The notes beneath the pieces were generated by a model. The model searched no databases, was not told the origin of the DNA, and saw only the letters and a program-made list of their open reading frames with translations. Positions 51,488 to 60,545 of a DNA stretch of 64,000 nucleotides are shown in pieces (position 1 is the stretch's first letter; every line of letters begins with the position of its first letter). Position numbers and translations under genes: made by a program. The DNA is taken from assembly GCA_025024175.1 (NCBI GenBank), contig QCXZ01000041.1, positions 42,279,786-42,343,785 of the forward strand, in the 5' to 3' direction. The DNA is from Rhyzopertha dominica (Eukaryota > Arthropoda > Insecta > Coleoptera > Bostrichidae).

Positions 51488-51671
51488 TGTAGTATATGTA
51501 TATCTTTCAAGGATGTATGAATATGTGGGGGAGTTGCGATGCGCAGGTACAAGACAGAAGTGATAGAGAGTAAGCTGAAGGTGCATGTAGACGTGATTTC
51601 GGGTGTTTAATAAATAAGGGTTTAAATTGTGATACAGTGTTTAATTTCCACGAACCCATAAGAACATTACA
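51488..51671 (+). repeat. Left LTR
   Basis: 184 bp, from TGTAGTATATG to ACATTACA. It carries an AATAAA polyadenylation signal at 51609-51614. No clear TATA box is visible; it would serve as promoter. Confidence 0.96.
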
Positions 51672-51672
51672 G

Positions 51673-51683
51673 TGGCGACGAGG
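51673..51683 (+). other. Primer-binding site
   Basis: TGGCGACGAGG one base after the LTR is complementary to a tRNA 3' end (CCA plus acceptor bases). Mag-clade elements commonly use tRNA-Ser with this sequence, but the primer identity is inferred. Confidence 0.8.
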
Positions 51684-51734
51684 TGGTAGATTAAAACTTG
51701 TTAATAAATCACAGTGTAAAGGTGAAAAGTGAAA

Positions 51735-54700
51735 ATGCCGAATCCAGGTACACCCGATATAGGTTTTTTGGGCTATCTGCGCGAGTTCAATGAGAATACG
51801 GACTGGACAGTATTCCGAGCTCGCCTTGAGCAGTTTTTTGTGGCAAATGCTATCACCAGCGAAGAACGGAAACGCGCTTTGTTGTTAAACACATTTAATG
51901 AAACGTGTTATAAGTTAATTTATAACTTGTGCGTTCCCGATTTGCCAGAGACAAAGACTTACGTACAAATCACGGAGTTATTAAATAAACACTTTCAGCC
52001 AGCAAAATCGTACTTTGCAGCACGATATAAATTTTATACGGCTTGCAAAAGTGAATCGGAATCCGCAAACGAGTGGATGGCACGCGTGAAGAGTTTAGCA
52101 GCGCATTGTAAATTCGGTGCTGAACTGGCAGTAGTGATACGCGACCGGTTCATAATGGGATTTGGTGTTAAGAACATTATGGACCGAATCTTTGAAGAGG
52201 ATGTCACCAAACTCACTAGTGAACAAGCTTTGCAAATAGCAGTCAACAAAGAGGCTACTAGGCAAAACTATGGAGCAGAGGAGGGCCCTATGGCAGTTTC
52301 CATCAAACAAGAAGCTGAAGTAAACAGGGTTGGAGCGGCAGGCACTAGCGGCACTAGGAAATTTGGAGTTCCACATCAACAAAGGTCGTATCCATGCAGC
52401 GTATGCGGTAAGAGGAATCATTCTTCAAACAAATGTAAGTTCCAAAACTATACATGTAACGCCTGTGGAAAAAAGGGACACTTGATGTGGGTTTGTAAAA
52501 ATAGAAGAGTGGTGAAATCCGGCAGTAGCAGTTCACAAAAGACAGCAACCCATTTTGTCGAATCAGAGGAGATTGCATCTTTGTTTCAAATTTCCACAAA
52601 TAACTTAAGTGCAAATCCGCCAATAGTGGTAAAATTGAGTGTAGCAAACAAAGTAGTGGATTTGGAAATTGACACGGGAGCGTCCGTCACCGTAATGCCA
52701 GACTGGATGTACAATAAAGATTTTTCACATATACCGTTAAAACAGACAAATAAATATTTGTTAGGTTATACAGGCGGAAAAATGTGTACTTACGGTATGG
52801 CCAATGTTCACGTAGAATTTAAGGGTCGCTCTTTTACGGGAAATATGTACGTGGTTAGGTCAAATGGACCCCCTTTGTTAGGTAGAGAATGGTTAGGGCC
52901 ATTAGGTATTGAGATAAACGGAATTAATCACACTGAGCACAGTGATGAGTTAGAAATATTGTACAGGAAATACAGAAACCTTTTTTCGGAAGGCATGGGT
53001 TGTTTCAATAAGGGAACAATCTTTTTAAATGTAAATAAGGATGCAGAACCTAAATTTTTAAGAGCTCGTACTTTGCCCTTTGCTCTTCGGAAAAAGGTTG
53101 AAGTAGAAATCGCTCGATTAGTAAAAGAAAATATTTTAACTCCGGTAGATTATAGCGATTGGGCCACGCCCATAGTGCCGGTTCTCAAAGCTGACGGAAC
53201 GGTGAGGATTTGTGGGGACTTTAAAGCCACGATTAATCCAATTTTAAAGCCAGATCAGTATCCGTTGCCGCAAATAGAATATTTATTTTCCAAGTTACAG
53301 GGCGGTGTGACCTTTTCTAAAGTTGATTTGAAACATGCATATCAACAAGTTTGTATTTCTGAAGATTCCAAACGATATGTAACAATTTCTACACATAAAG
53401 GTTTGTTTCGCTATAACAGATTGCCTTTTGGGGTTTCATGTGGCTCTTCAAAATTTCAACGTATAATGGAGTCGTTGACGGAAGGTCTTAACGGGGTCGT
53501 GTGTTTTCTTGACGATATTGTTGTTACAGGTTCGTCAAAAGAAGAGCACTTAAATAATTTAGATATGTTGTTGAAAAGATTAAACGACTGTGGATTAAAA
53601 GTAGCTTTTAATAAATGTGCATTCTTTCAGCCACAAGTTAAGTATCTTGGGCATATTATTGATAAGATTGGCTTAAGGACATGTCCGGAAAAAGTGGAAG
53701 CGATAATGACCGCAAAAAGGCCGAACGACGTTTCAAGTTTAAAATCGTTTCTAGGTATGGTCACGTTTTATTCCAAGTATGTTCCAAATTTGGCGGATGT
53801 TCTAGCTCCATTGTATTCTTTATTAAACAAGAACAGTGTTTGGGCATGGACTGATCAGTGTGAAAAGTCATTTAAGGCGATAAAACGATTGCTATGTTCG
53901 GCGCCAGTACTTGTTCATTATAATCCGCAGTTAGATATTAAATTAACAGTAGATGCCTCTTCTCAAGGGGTTGGAGCCATTTTAGCTCATACATTTAAGA
54001 ATGGAGAAGAGAAACCTATAGGTTACGCTTCACGAACTTTGTCAAAAAGTGAAAAAAATTATTCACAGATCGACAAAGAAGGCCTAGCTATAATGTTTGG
54101 CATTTCTAAATTTAGAGATTATCTTTATGGCCGACAGTTTACTTTGGTTACGGATCACAAACCGTTATTGAATATTTTTGGTCCAAAAACAGGACTTCCC
54201 TTAATGACAGCTTCGCGGTTGCAACGATGGGCACTGATACTATCAAGTTACAATTATAATATTCAGTATACTAAGTCGGAGGAAAATACGGCTGATTTCT
54301 TATCGAGATTTCCGATGGAAAGTTTAAATGAGGAAATCGTTGAAATTAGTTTTTTAAATTATGTCTTGGAAAATAATGATTTACCGGTCGATTATAATGC
54401 AGTTTCAAGGGAAACGCGTAAAGACGAAATTTTGTCCAAGATAATGAAATATGTTATACACGGTTGGCCAGTTAAGTGTACAGAGGAAAAATTAAAGCAG
54501 TATATGCTGAGAAAAGATGAGATTGTTGTAGAAAAGGGGATATTAATGTGGGGATACAGAATAATAATGCCTAAATCACTTCAGTCGCAAATACTAAGAG
54601 AACTTCATGAGGCTCATATGGGCATTGTTAAAGAAAAAGCTCTAGCGCGGTCTTATGTTTGGTGGCCCGGAATAGATGCGGACATCGAAAAATCGGTAAA

Positions 54701-55649
54701 GTCATGCGTCAGTTGTCAAAAATTTAAACCAAATCCACCTCTTGCAGAATTAAATTTGTGGAAATTTCCAGACAGTGCTTGGAGTCGTATTCATATTGAT
54801 TATATGGGACCAATGGAAAATAAATATTTTTTAGTTATCATTGATGCATATAGTAAGTGGCTTGAAGTATTCCCCACAACATCCATTACCGCTGAAAGCA
54901 CAATTAAATTGTTAAGAAATGTGTTTTCTCGCTTTGGTCTTCCAAGGTATATTGTTTCGGATAATGCCAGGCAATTTACTTCAGAAGAATTCCAGATGTT
55001 TTGTAAAAAAAATGGCATTAGGCACATTACGGGAGCTCCATTCCATCCCGCGACAAACGGCTTAGCCGAAAATGCTGTAAAAACTGTAAAGTGCGCTTTA
55101 AAAGCAATTTTTAATGAATGTAGAAAAAACGATGTTAATTTAGCATTAAATAAATTTTTGTTGAATTATAGAAATACTATGCATTGTACTACGGGCCAGT
55201 CTCCTGCAAAACTATTGTTAGGTCGAAATTTGAGAACTAGATTGGATTTGCTTAAACCAGAGTCACTTCTTGAAATAGTTATGAAGAAAAATGTGAAACA
55301 GATTCAAAATTACAAGGGACATAGGAACATAATGTTTGATTTAGATGAAACTGTTTGGGTGCGGGATTACAGTGAACAAAAATCAGTGATTTGGACGAAT
55401 GCTAAAATAATAAAAATTCTGGGATGTCGTACTTATATTGTAGAGTTGCCGGATGGGAGAATTTGGAAAAGGCATGTAAACCAAATAAGAAAGCATGTTC
55501 CATCAAAAGAATTGCAACCAATTTCGCAATTTCCAAGTTTACCTGTCCGAGACGAAGCGGAAGAAGTGGCACTGACAGAAAATGCATCTAGGCTTGATAG
55601 ACCGATTAGAATTAGGAAAGCTCCTGAAAGATATACCGTTGCACATTAA
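51735..55649 (+). CDS. Gag-Pol polyprotein of a Mag-type gypsy element
   Basis: One 1304-codon frame for capsid and retrotransposition enzymes. The start is placed at ATG 51735; the GTG two codons earlier is not a likely eukaryotic start. Order of domains: Gag capsid-like region (residues 1-215); two CCHC zinc knuckles (221-234 and 241-254, both C-x2-C-x4-H-x4-C); aspartic protease with Asp-Thr-Gly at 313-315; reverse transcriptase with the Leu-Asp-Asp active site (Asp 593-594) and the earlier catalytic Asp in a KVDLKHAYQQ motif; RNase H with catalytic Asp 740; integrase with a zinc-binding H958-x3-H962-x28-C991-x2-C994 and catalytic Asp 1022, Asp 1076 and Glu 1112 (D,D35E). The tail has a GPY/F-like fold region and no chromodomain. 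All catalytic residues are present and there is no internal stop, so the element may be active. There is no separate protease frameshift and no env. The minus-strand frames within this interval are shadows. Confidence 0.97.
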   Translation: MPNPGTPDIGFLGYLREFNENTDWTVFRARLEQFFVANAITSEERKRALLLNTFNETCYKLIYNLCVPDLPETKTYVQITELLNKHFQPAKSYFAARYKFYTACKSESESANEWMARVKSLAAHCKFGAELAVVIRDRFIMGFGVKNIMDRIFEEDVTKLTSEQALQIAVNKEATRQNYGAEEGPMAVSIKQEAEVNRVGAAGTSGTRKFGVPHQQRSYPCSVCGKRNHSSNKCKFQNYTCNACGKKGHLMWVCKNRRVVKSGSSSSQKTATHFVESEEIASLFQISTNNLSANPPIVVKLSVANKVVDLEIDTGASVTVMPDWMYNKDFSHIPLKQTNKYLLGYTGGKMCTYGMANVHVEFKGRSFTGNMYVVRSNGPPLLGREWLGPLGIEINGINHTEHSDELEILYRKYRNLFSEGMGCFNKGTIFLNVNKDAEPKFLRARTLPFALRKKVEVEIARLVKENILTPVDYSDWATPIVPVLKADGTVRICGDFKATINPILKPDQYPLPQIEYLFSKLQGGVTFSKVDLKHAYQQVCISEDSKRYVTISTHKGLFRYNRLPFGVSCGSSKFQRIMESLTEGLNGVVCFLDDIVVTGSSKEEHLNNLDMLLKRLNDCGLKVAFNKCAFFQPQVKYLGHIIDKIGLRTCPEKVEAIMTAKRPNDVSSLKSFLGMVTFYSKYVPNLADVLAPLYSLLNKNSVWAWTDQCEKSFKAIKRLLCSAPVLVHYNPQLDIKLTVDASSQGVGAILAHTFKNGEEKPIGYASRTLSKSEKNYSQIDKEGLAIMFGISKFRDYLYGRQFTLVTDHKPLLNIFGPKTGLPLMTASRLQRWALILSSYNYNIQYTKSEENTADFLSRFPMESLNEEIVEISFLNYVLENNDLPVDYNAVSRETRKDEILSKIMKYVIHGWPVKCTEEKLKQYMLRKDEIVVEKGILMWGYRIIMPKSLQSQILRELHEAHMGIVKEKALARSYVWWPGIDADIEKSVKSCVSCQKFKPNPPLAELNLWKFPDSAWSRIHIDYMGPMENKYFLVIIDAYSKWLEVFPTTSITAESTIKLLRNVFSRFGLPRYIVSDNARQFTSEEFQMFCKKNGIRHITGAPFHPATNGLAENAVKTVKCALKAIFNECRKNDVNLALNKFLLNYRNTMHCTTGQSPAKLLLGRNLRTRLDLLKPESLLEIVMKKNVKQIQNYKGHRNIMFDLDETVWVRDYSEQKSVIWTNAKIIKILGCRTYIVELPDGRIWKRHVNQIRKHVPSKELQPISQFPSLPVRDEAEEVALTENASRLDRPIRIRKAPERYTVAH

Positions 55650-55661
55650 ATTATTTGTTAC

Positions 55662-55672
55662 GGAGGGAAAAG
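55662..55672 (+). other. Polypurine tract
   Basis: GGAGGGAAAAG directly before the right LTR primes plus-strand synthesis in LTR elements; an uninterrupted purine run abuts TGTAG. Confidence 0.9.
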
Positions 55673-55856
55673 TGTAGTATATGTATATCTTTCAAGGATG
55701 TATGAATATGTGGGGGAGTTGCGATGCGCAGGTACAAGACAGAAGTGANAGAGAGTAAGCTGAAGGTGCATGTAGACGTGATTTCGGGTGTTTAATAAAT
55801 AAGGGTTTAAATTGTGATACAGTGTTTAATTTCCACGAACCCATAAGAACATTACA
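55673..55856 (+). repeat. Right LTR
   Basis: 184 bp, identical to the left LTR except for an undetermined base at 55749. The AATAAA at 55794-55799 corresponds to that in the left LTR. The target duplication AGTCT follows at 55857-55861. Confidence 0.96.
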
Positions 55857-56048
55857 AGTCTTATACCGATAAACCGGTTAATTTTAATCGGTTAACCGGT
55901 TACCACAGGCCGCTTAACGGTTAAGGTGAACCAATCAACCGGTTAACCGATGGTTTGATCGTTTTTATGAAAACCGGTTATGTTTCATAACCGCTTAAAT
56001 TCATTGTAACCGCCAAACCGGATACGGCGATCACTGTTGACAGCACTA

Positions 56049-57269
56049 TATCTGCTGTATAAAAAAATAAAACTGTTGTGTAGTAGTCACCATAACATTT
56101 TTATATTTTTCTGATATGACAATTTTAAGAAAACGAACTTCTGACTAGAACATAAAAATGTGCACAACCCTTGCAGTTAATGCACATGTAATCCCGTGGG
56201 ACTAAAAATTTTCCTTTCCAACCAAATCCCTTGCCTCTGAAAATTCCCATTTCCACTTCAAATAATAACAGCTAATAACGACCCGGGGCAAGGCTACGCA
56301 GTTGTTCCGTTTTTCTCAGATGCTAGGGCGTCATTTCTGCGAACAATAACAGTAGCAGGAGGGGTGGGCGGGTGGTTTGGTGGTCAAGCTTCCAAAACAA
56401 CAGCCGCAACATAATATTATTATCTTGGCCCTCTAAGTCTGAATGGTTATTGCGGCGGATTATTCCAGGGAGTGGAACACGCGTATACAAGAAACGTGAA
56501 TAGAAACGGCACGATACACTTTACAAGCGACGTTGCCAATCACAGCCTCAGGAATTTAATCCTGTTTAGATTTTCGCAATAGTGGAGTGATGTGGTAATT
56601 CATGATATTGGATATGTACATACTGAAGAAGAGTTAAAAGTGATAAAATGAAACAAGTGTAAGTTTTCCTATGCGTCATTTAATTGTCTTTTAAGCTATA
56701 AAATTGAGATTAGGTGGTACTGGTTTATTCCTTAATTAGTTATATTACAAGGAACCTTACGTATTTTCTTATGTAAACAGTTTTGATTTCTAATTCTATA
56801 ATGTACAGTAAGAAACGAAAGAAGTGCACGTTTCAAGATTAGTATCTAATAAACACAGCATTCAACTCACTATCTTTGAGAAGGTAAATGTATATCGACA
56901 CTTTACAGGTATGGCAACCAACACAACAAATTTTATAAAAAATATACAAAAATAAAAATAAATAAATCGGAATGTTTAAAATTAGGTCAACTAACGCATG
57001 CATTGTTACAGTCCATTCCAAATGAGAGCGAACCGAATATTCATACATTCCATATAGGTGCCTGCCCTCTTCATATCGGGTACGGACTGTGCAAACAAAA
57101 GGCCATTCATTGTTTCTTACTATGTAAATTTTTTTTCACGCACTGGGGGTGAAGCACTAGTAATAATAGCAAAACCCTAAAAATATATAAATACCAATAC
57201 CCATACCGTAGTCTTAAGAACTAGAACAATCAGTTAACAAACAAATAACAAATTTAAGCCTCATCTTTT
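56049..57269. other. No gene; GC-richer island at about 56160-56560
   Basis: The island has short runs such as GGGGTGGGCGGGTGG near 56361, with no coding or repeat structure, and may be regulatory. The remainder is AT-rich; frame 56839-57048 (minus) shows no known domain. Confidence 0.35.
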
Positions 57270-58410
57270 TAGACATCCTTCCAGTAAAAAGAAAGGGGGA
57301 AGGATGTTCTACAGCTACAAGAATTCAACGAAAACAAGATAGATATAAGGGAAAATAGAAATCGTTTAGAACGCCTATGACCTCCGTAGCGTTAAACGAT
57401 CATATTAATTCTAGAATTTTCGTTAATAATGTGTTCTAGTGTTGAGTCTTTATGTTTGTGTTGCGATTGTTATTGTTGTCGTCGTTACAGTACAGTAGTT
57501 CCGTCTACGGAGCACATTGACTCACGAAATACATATCTGGGGAGATCATTATCCAGCATAACACATAAATCGGGCAAGAAAAATTAGAAGAAAAGCTGTA
57601 AATTACACCAGACAAAACAGTGGAAGTTCGGAAACAGCTTGTAAGAAACTGTTCAAGGTCTAGGGACAAAATACAACTCAAAAAAATCCCAGCACTCATA
57701 AACGACCTGGACTGGAACAAAAAGGCTTCAGTTGGAGAGAAGAAATCTTAGCGGCAACACCAGCAAGAGGGATTAAAGGTAACCACTATGATAGTACGAT
57801 AATTTTGTCTAGAGACCAAGAAACCATAGAAANAAGCTACGGCCGTAAAGAATTTATAATATATGAAAAAATGCACACAGACAAGAATGATCCCATACAG
57901 AAATCGAACGACTACATAAAATACTAAGAATTTAATTCACAATGTGTCCTAGTGTTATGTACTTATGTCTACGTTACTGTTATTTTTGTTTCCTACGCTA
58001 TAGTGAAGTAGTTCCATGTATCTAGTTAAGTGTATACAAAGAATTACACAATAGTGGCACATAAAATCCCAGACGCGGAAACTGCCCTCGAAGCATACTG
58101 GCTCATTAAATATACAAAAGAATACAAAAACCATCCAAGCGAAATAAGTAGAAAAGCTGTGGATCAATCTAGAAGAACAATGCAGCCGCGCCAAACCGAT
58201 ATCAAACACAGAAATATCTAAGGAAAGCATTCACTAGTTCGGTGTACCCTGCAAACTTTCCCATTCCAATCATCAGCTTCCAGTAACACACGCTACGTGG
58301 GAGCCCATTAGCAACAAGCGTGTCACCCCTCCAACCCAGCAAAGAGGTAGCCGGCCCGTCGGTATATCCGGAAGCGCTGGTTATATCAATAAAATCAATC
58401 AATCAAACAT
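57270..58410 (+). repeat. Duplicated, decayed retroelement-like segment
   Basis: Two diverged direct copies lie about 520 bp apart. They are recognisable by AATGTGTNCTAGTGTT (57428 and 57941), then the TAGTTCC block near 57498 and 58009, and the AGAAAAGCTGT block near 57589 and 58150. The second copy has a short frame (58030-58221) reading ETALEAYWLIKYT and DQSRRTMQPRQTDIKHRNI, which looks like part of a retroelement protein, though I cannot name the family. The segment ends in a CAAT-repeat tail (about 58386-58405), as in some LINE and SINE elements. Confidence 0.5.
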
Positions 58411-59100
58411 CAACGTTTATTACAAGTTTTCACACGTCAACAATCCCATTTGACGAAACGGATTGTTCAAGATGCATGGTATAGGTGTCTATAAACAGGC
58501 AGATTTGACATGTGATTGGGACTAATAAAAAAGGGTGGCAACCGTTGTTGATGATCGTGTTCCTGTCTTTACACACTGAGGGATTGCACATTAACAGCAA
58601 ATCAACTTAAACCTATTATCTAACGATGAGGGCAGCAGTTCAGATAAGTGAAAAACGAAAAGACCATACTCCAAGAGAATAGTTTCTCTTCACAAACCTC
58701 GACTGCTAATAGGTAATTCTCAACAACAAAAGTGAAATTCTTTTTACTGGTGAACCCATTTTTGTCCGTGATCACCTGATGGTTGAGAAGGAGGGAGAGA
58801 ACGACCATATAGGCGAACATTTCGTTTGTTATCACAGAAGCATACACCTTAATTTTTGTTGGAAAACATGGATTAGAAATAAATTTATATGCATTAGAAA
58901 AATTAGTGTAGCATTTCAATAGAATAGCAAGTTGGAAATAGTTGAGAAATTCTAGTCGGGTCTGAACCATAGCTTTGCTGTACAATGTGTCATTTAATTA
59001 ATGGAAAATGGAACTAGAAAAAGAACTTAGTTTCAGAGCTTGTTATTTATTGTCTGCATAAGAGACCCACTCTCAGAGACAGAGATCTCGATGGAGAAAG
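58411..59100. other. No gene recognised
   Basis: AT-rich sequence. The minus-strand frame 58620-58985 (121 codons) begins at ATG but has no recognisable domain or promoter. Confidence 0.5.
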
Positions 59101-59295
59101 ATGTGTGTGTTGATTGTGGTGTTTCTATTATTTGTGCTTAGTGTGCACGTCGTGTTGACACGAGATCTCGCACGCTGTCGCTATGTTTTGAAGTGGTTCT
59201 TCTGCAGCCCCCCCAAACATAAGCCGATGGATAGGCAACACGTAGACAAGCGGGAAAGAAGCATAACTCTGCCTCTTACAAAGTGGACGCTCTAA
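59101..59295 (+). CDS. Candidate small secreted peptide precursor (unknown)
   Basis: A 64-codon frame from an ATG. Its first 20 residues form a typical signal peptide (VLIVVFLLFVLSVHVV hydrophobic core). The mature part has a Cys-bounded segment (Cys 26 and Cys 35 enclosing RYVLKWFF) and a Lys-Arg pair near residue 50, which could be a prohormone cleavage site. A different upstream ATG (59091) is out of frame. There is no TATA box and no obvious polyadenylation signal. I do not recognise the family; chance is a real possibility. It stands about 320 bp before a second signal-peptide frame in the same direction. Confidence 0.3.
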   Translation: MCVLIVVFLLFVLSVHVVLTRDLARCRYVLKWFFCSPPKHKPMDRQHVDKRERSITLPLTKWTL

Positions 59296-59472
59296 CACCG
59301 AGTTAATGGAACTCCGTTAGTTTTGCAACACACTATTTTCTATACATCAGCATTTGTAAAGTTGGATGACCAGGATCTAATCCGTATCTGGATCCAACAG
59401 AACAGTCAGCTTCACAGGTGTGTTCGTAGTAGTAAGGTTATGCCAGAGACAGTTTAAGTGTTGCGTTAAAGG

Positions 59473-59480
59473 TATAAATA
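59473..59480 (+). promoter_or_regulatory. TATA-like motif TATAAATA
   Basis: This motif, and a second one (TATATAAAG) near 59535-59543, precede the frame at 59617. They are spaced plausibly for a core promoter with an initiator near TCATTA at about 59576, but AT content makes such matches common. Confidence 0.25.
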
Positions 59481-59616
59481 GTTGATATACTAAATGACAA
59501 GACAGTTAAATGCGGTTATTCAGGCTTGTGAAAGATATATAAAGCTCACTGTTTACTGCTAAAGCAGGTGCTCCATCATTACTAAAACCGCACACTTCTT
59601 AAGGATAAAGAAAATT

Positions 59617-59823
59617 ATGAATGTAACAAAACTTTTATTTGCTGCCATCCTTGTATATATAGTTTCAGATGATATCAGAGTATTGGCAACCCGGCAACCA
59701 CCCTTGGAGCAAGGACCGCTAAGATGTGTGGAGATGGCGCGAATTATCGGCAAGCCATTTTGTAAATGGGATACGCCGCAAACTACGTCCGGATATTGCC
59801 CGATAGTATATGTTGTACGTTAA
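59617..59823 (+). CDS. Candidate small secreted protein, 68 aa (unknown)
   Basis: ATG at 59617 starts a 68-codon frame. The N-terminus (about residues 1-24) is a good signal peptide ending near a LATR junction. The mature part is Pro/Gln then basic, with three Cys (37, 49 and 60). A TATA-like motif lies 75-80 bp upstream. A possible splice donor GTACGT occurs at 59815-59820, just before the stop, so the coding region may continue into another exon. I do not recognise the family. PLE debris begins immediately downstream on the opposite strand. Alternative: a chance frame. Expression data would settle it. Confidence 0.35.
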   Translation: MNVTKLLFAAILVYIVSDDIRVLATRQPPLEQGPLRCVEMARIIGKPFCKWDTPQTTSGYCPIVYVVR

Positions 59824-59889
59824 CGTTACGGTAAACATACATGATGCGGAAAGTGTGAGCAAGGTTCAGTGGAATTCGTAAAATATCGT

Positions 59890-60545
59890 CTAACGATCAT
59901 CGCACACGGCCTGTTACGAATTTAGTTCCAAAACGGCTTGGAAACTACATTACAAAATCGGGGTGTTTAAAAAACACGTCTAAATCATATGTACCTACTA
60001 GAGGTTGCAGAAGTGTTGTTAGGTGTTTGGCCAGCTTGTAAGTTGGCCCTCCAATGGCATTGAGGATGGGTTGTAAAGGAAATCACTCCTTGTGAATTTC
60101 CGGTAGCTTATGGTGTCTAGGTAAACGGCTACAGGTGGGAATCAGATTGTTGACGGTGTTGATGTCCCATTCTGTTGCTTTCAGTAATGCGGCAACCCGC
60201 ATCTCCACTTGTGGTGTAGGATTCTTTTTGTGCTGAGAAGAGTTCCCACTTTGGTTTGGTAGTCAATGTGAATCATCAGTACAATGGCGTTGCCTTTGTC
60301 CGCGGAGAAAATTATGATGTCGCGGTTTCTACGCGGCTCTCTAAAGGCTGCTTGGTCCCCCCTCGTGATGTTGTTGGCTGGTGTTCTCGCTTGCCGTAGA
60401 ATTCTGTGGGTTTCAAACCGTATGATATCAGCTTTGTTTGCAGGTATGGTGCGGATGGCAGCCTATACGTCGCAGATGATTTCTTCAGGTCTTGGGAGCC
60501 GTAGCCATACCCGTTCTTGTCATTGGACTATCCAGTCAATAGATT
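59890..60545 (-). pseudogene. Penelope-like element reverse-transcriptase fragment
   Basis: On the minus strand, from 60545 downward, it reads as the N-terminal part of a PLE reverse transcriptase: KSSATYRLPSAPYLQTKLIS, then the RDIIIFSADKGNAIVLM block (family pattern ILPADKGxATVxM) near 60290, then a KVGTLLS segment. With frame changes it continues to NGTLTPSTI-like and FKHPDF-like segments near 59950. Several stops and shifts make it dead. No GIY-YIG domain follows here. It is a different fragment from the PLE at 2.4 kb and may belong to another subfamily. The plus-strand frame 60284-60547 is its shadow. Confidence 0.7.

Larger units (their letters stand above)
51488..55856 (+). mobile_element. 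Complete Ty3/gypsy LTR retrotransposon, Mag-type
   Basis: A 4369-bp element with every expected part: 184-bp LTRs, 5-bp target duplication AGTCT, primer-binding site next to the left LTR, one intact Gag-Pol frame, polypurine tract and right LTR. The LTRs are identical except for one N at 55749, so insertion is very recent on an evolutionary scale. A single fused Gag-Pol frame, double CCHC knuckle, short LTRs, no chromodomain and no env fit the Mag clade (often annotated K02A2.6-like). It sits inside the hAT-like element and so is the younger of the two. Confidence 0.97.
50812..56048. mobile_element. Non-autonomous hAT-like element with AACCGGTT arrays, split by gypsy
   Basis: The outer ends are inverted: TAGTGCTGTCAA at 50812 and TTGACAGCACTA ending at 56048. 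Ends of the form YAGTG plus short inverted repeats fit hAT elements. Without the nested gypsy it is about 863 bp. A clean 8-bp target duplication was not found (GTTCTCTG against TATCTGCT), so the insertion is old or the class call is imperfect. The inner left part (50831-51030) repeats a roughly 25-bp unit containing AACCGGTTA, and the right part (55865-56000) has more. No transposase. Confidence 0.7.

Noticed and set aside
52034..55587. Minus-strand frames inside the gypsy element
   Set aside because: Antisense shadows of the intact Gag-Pol frame.
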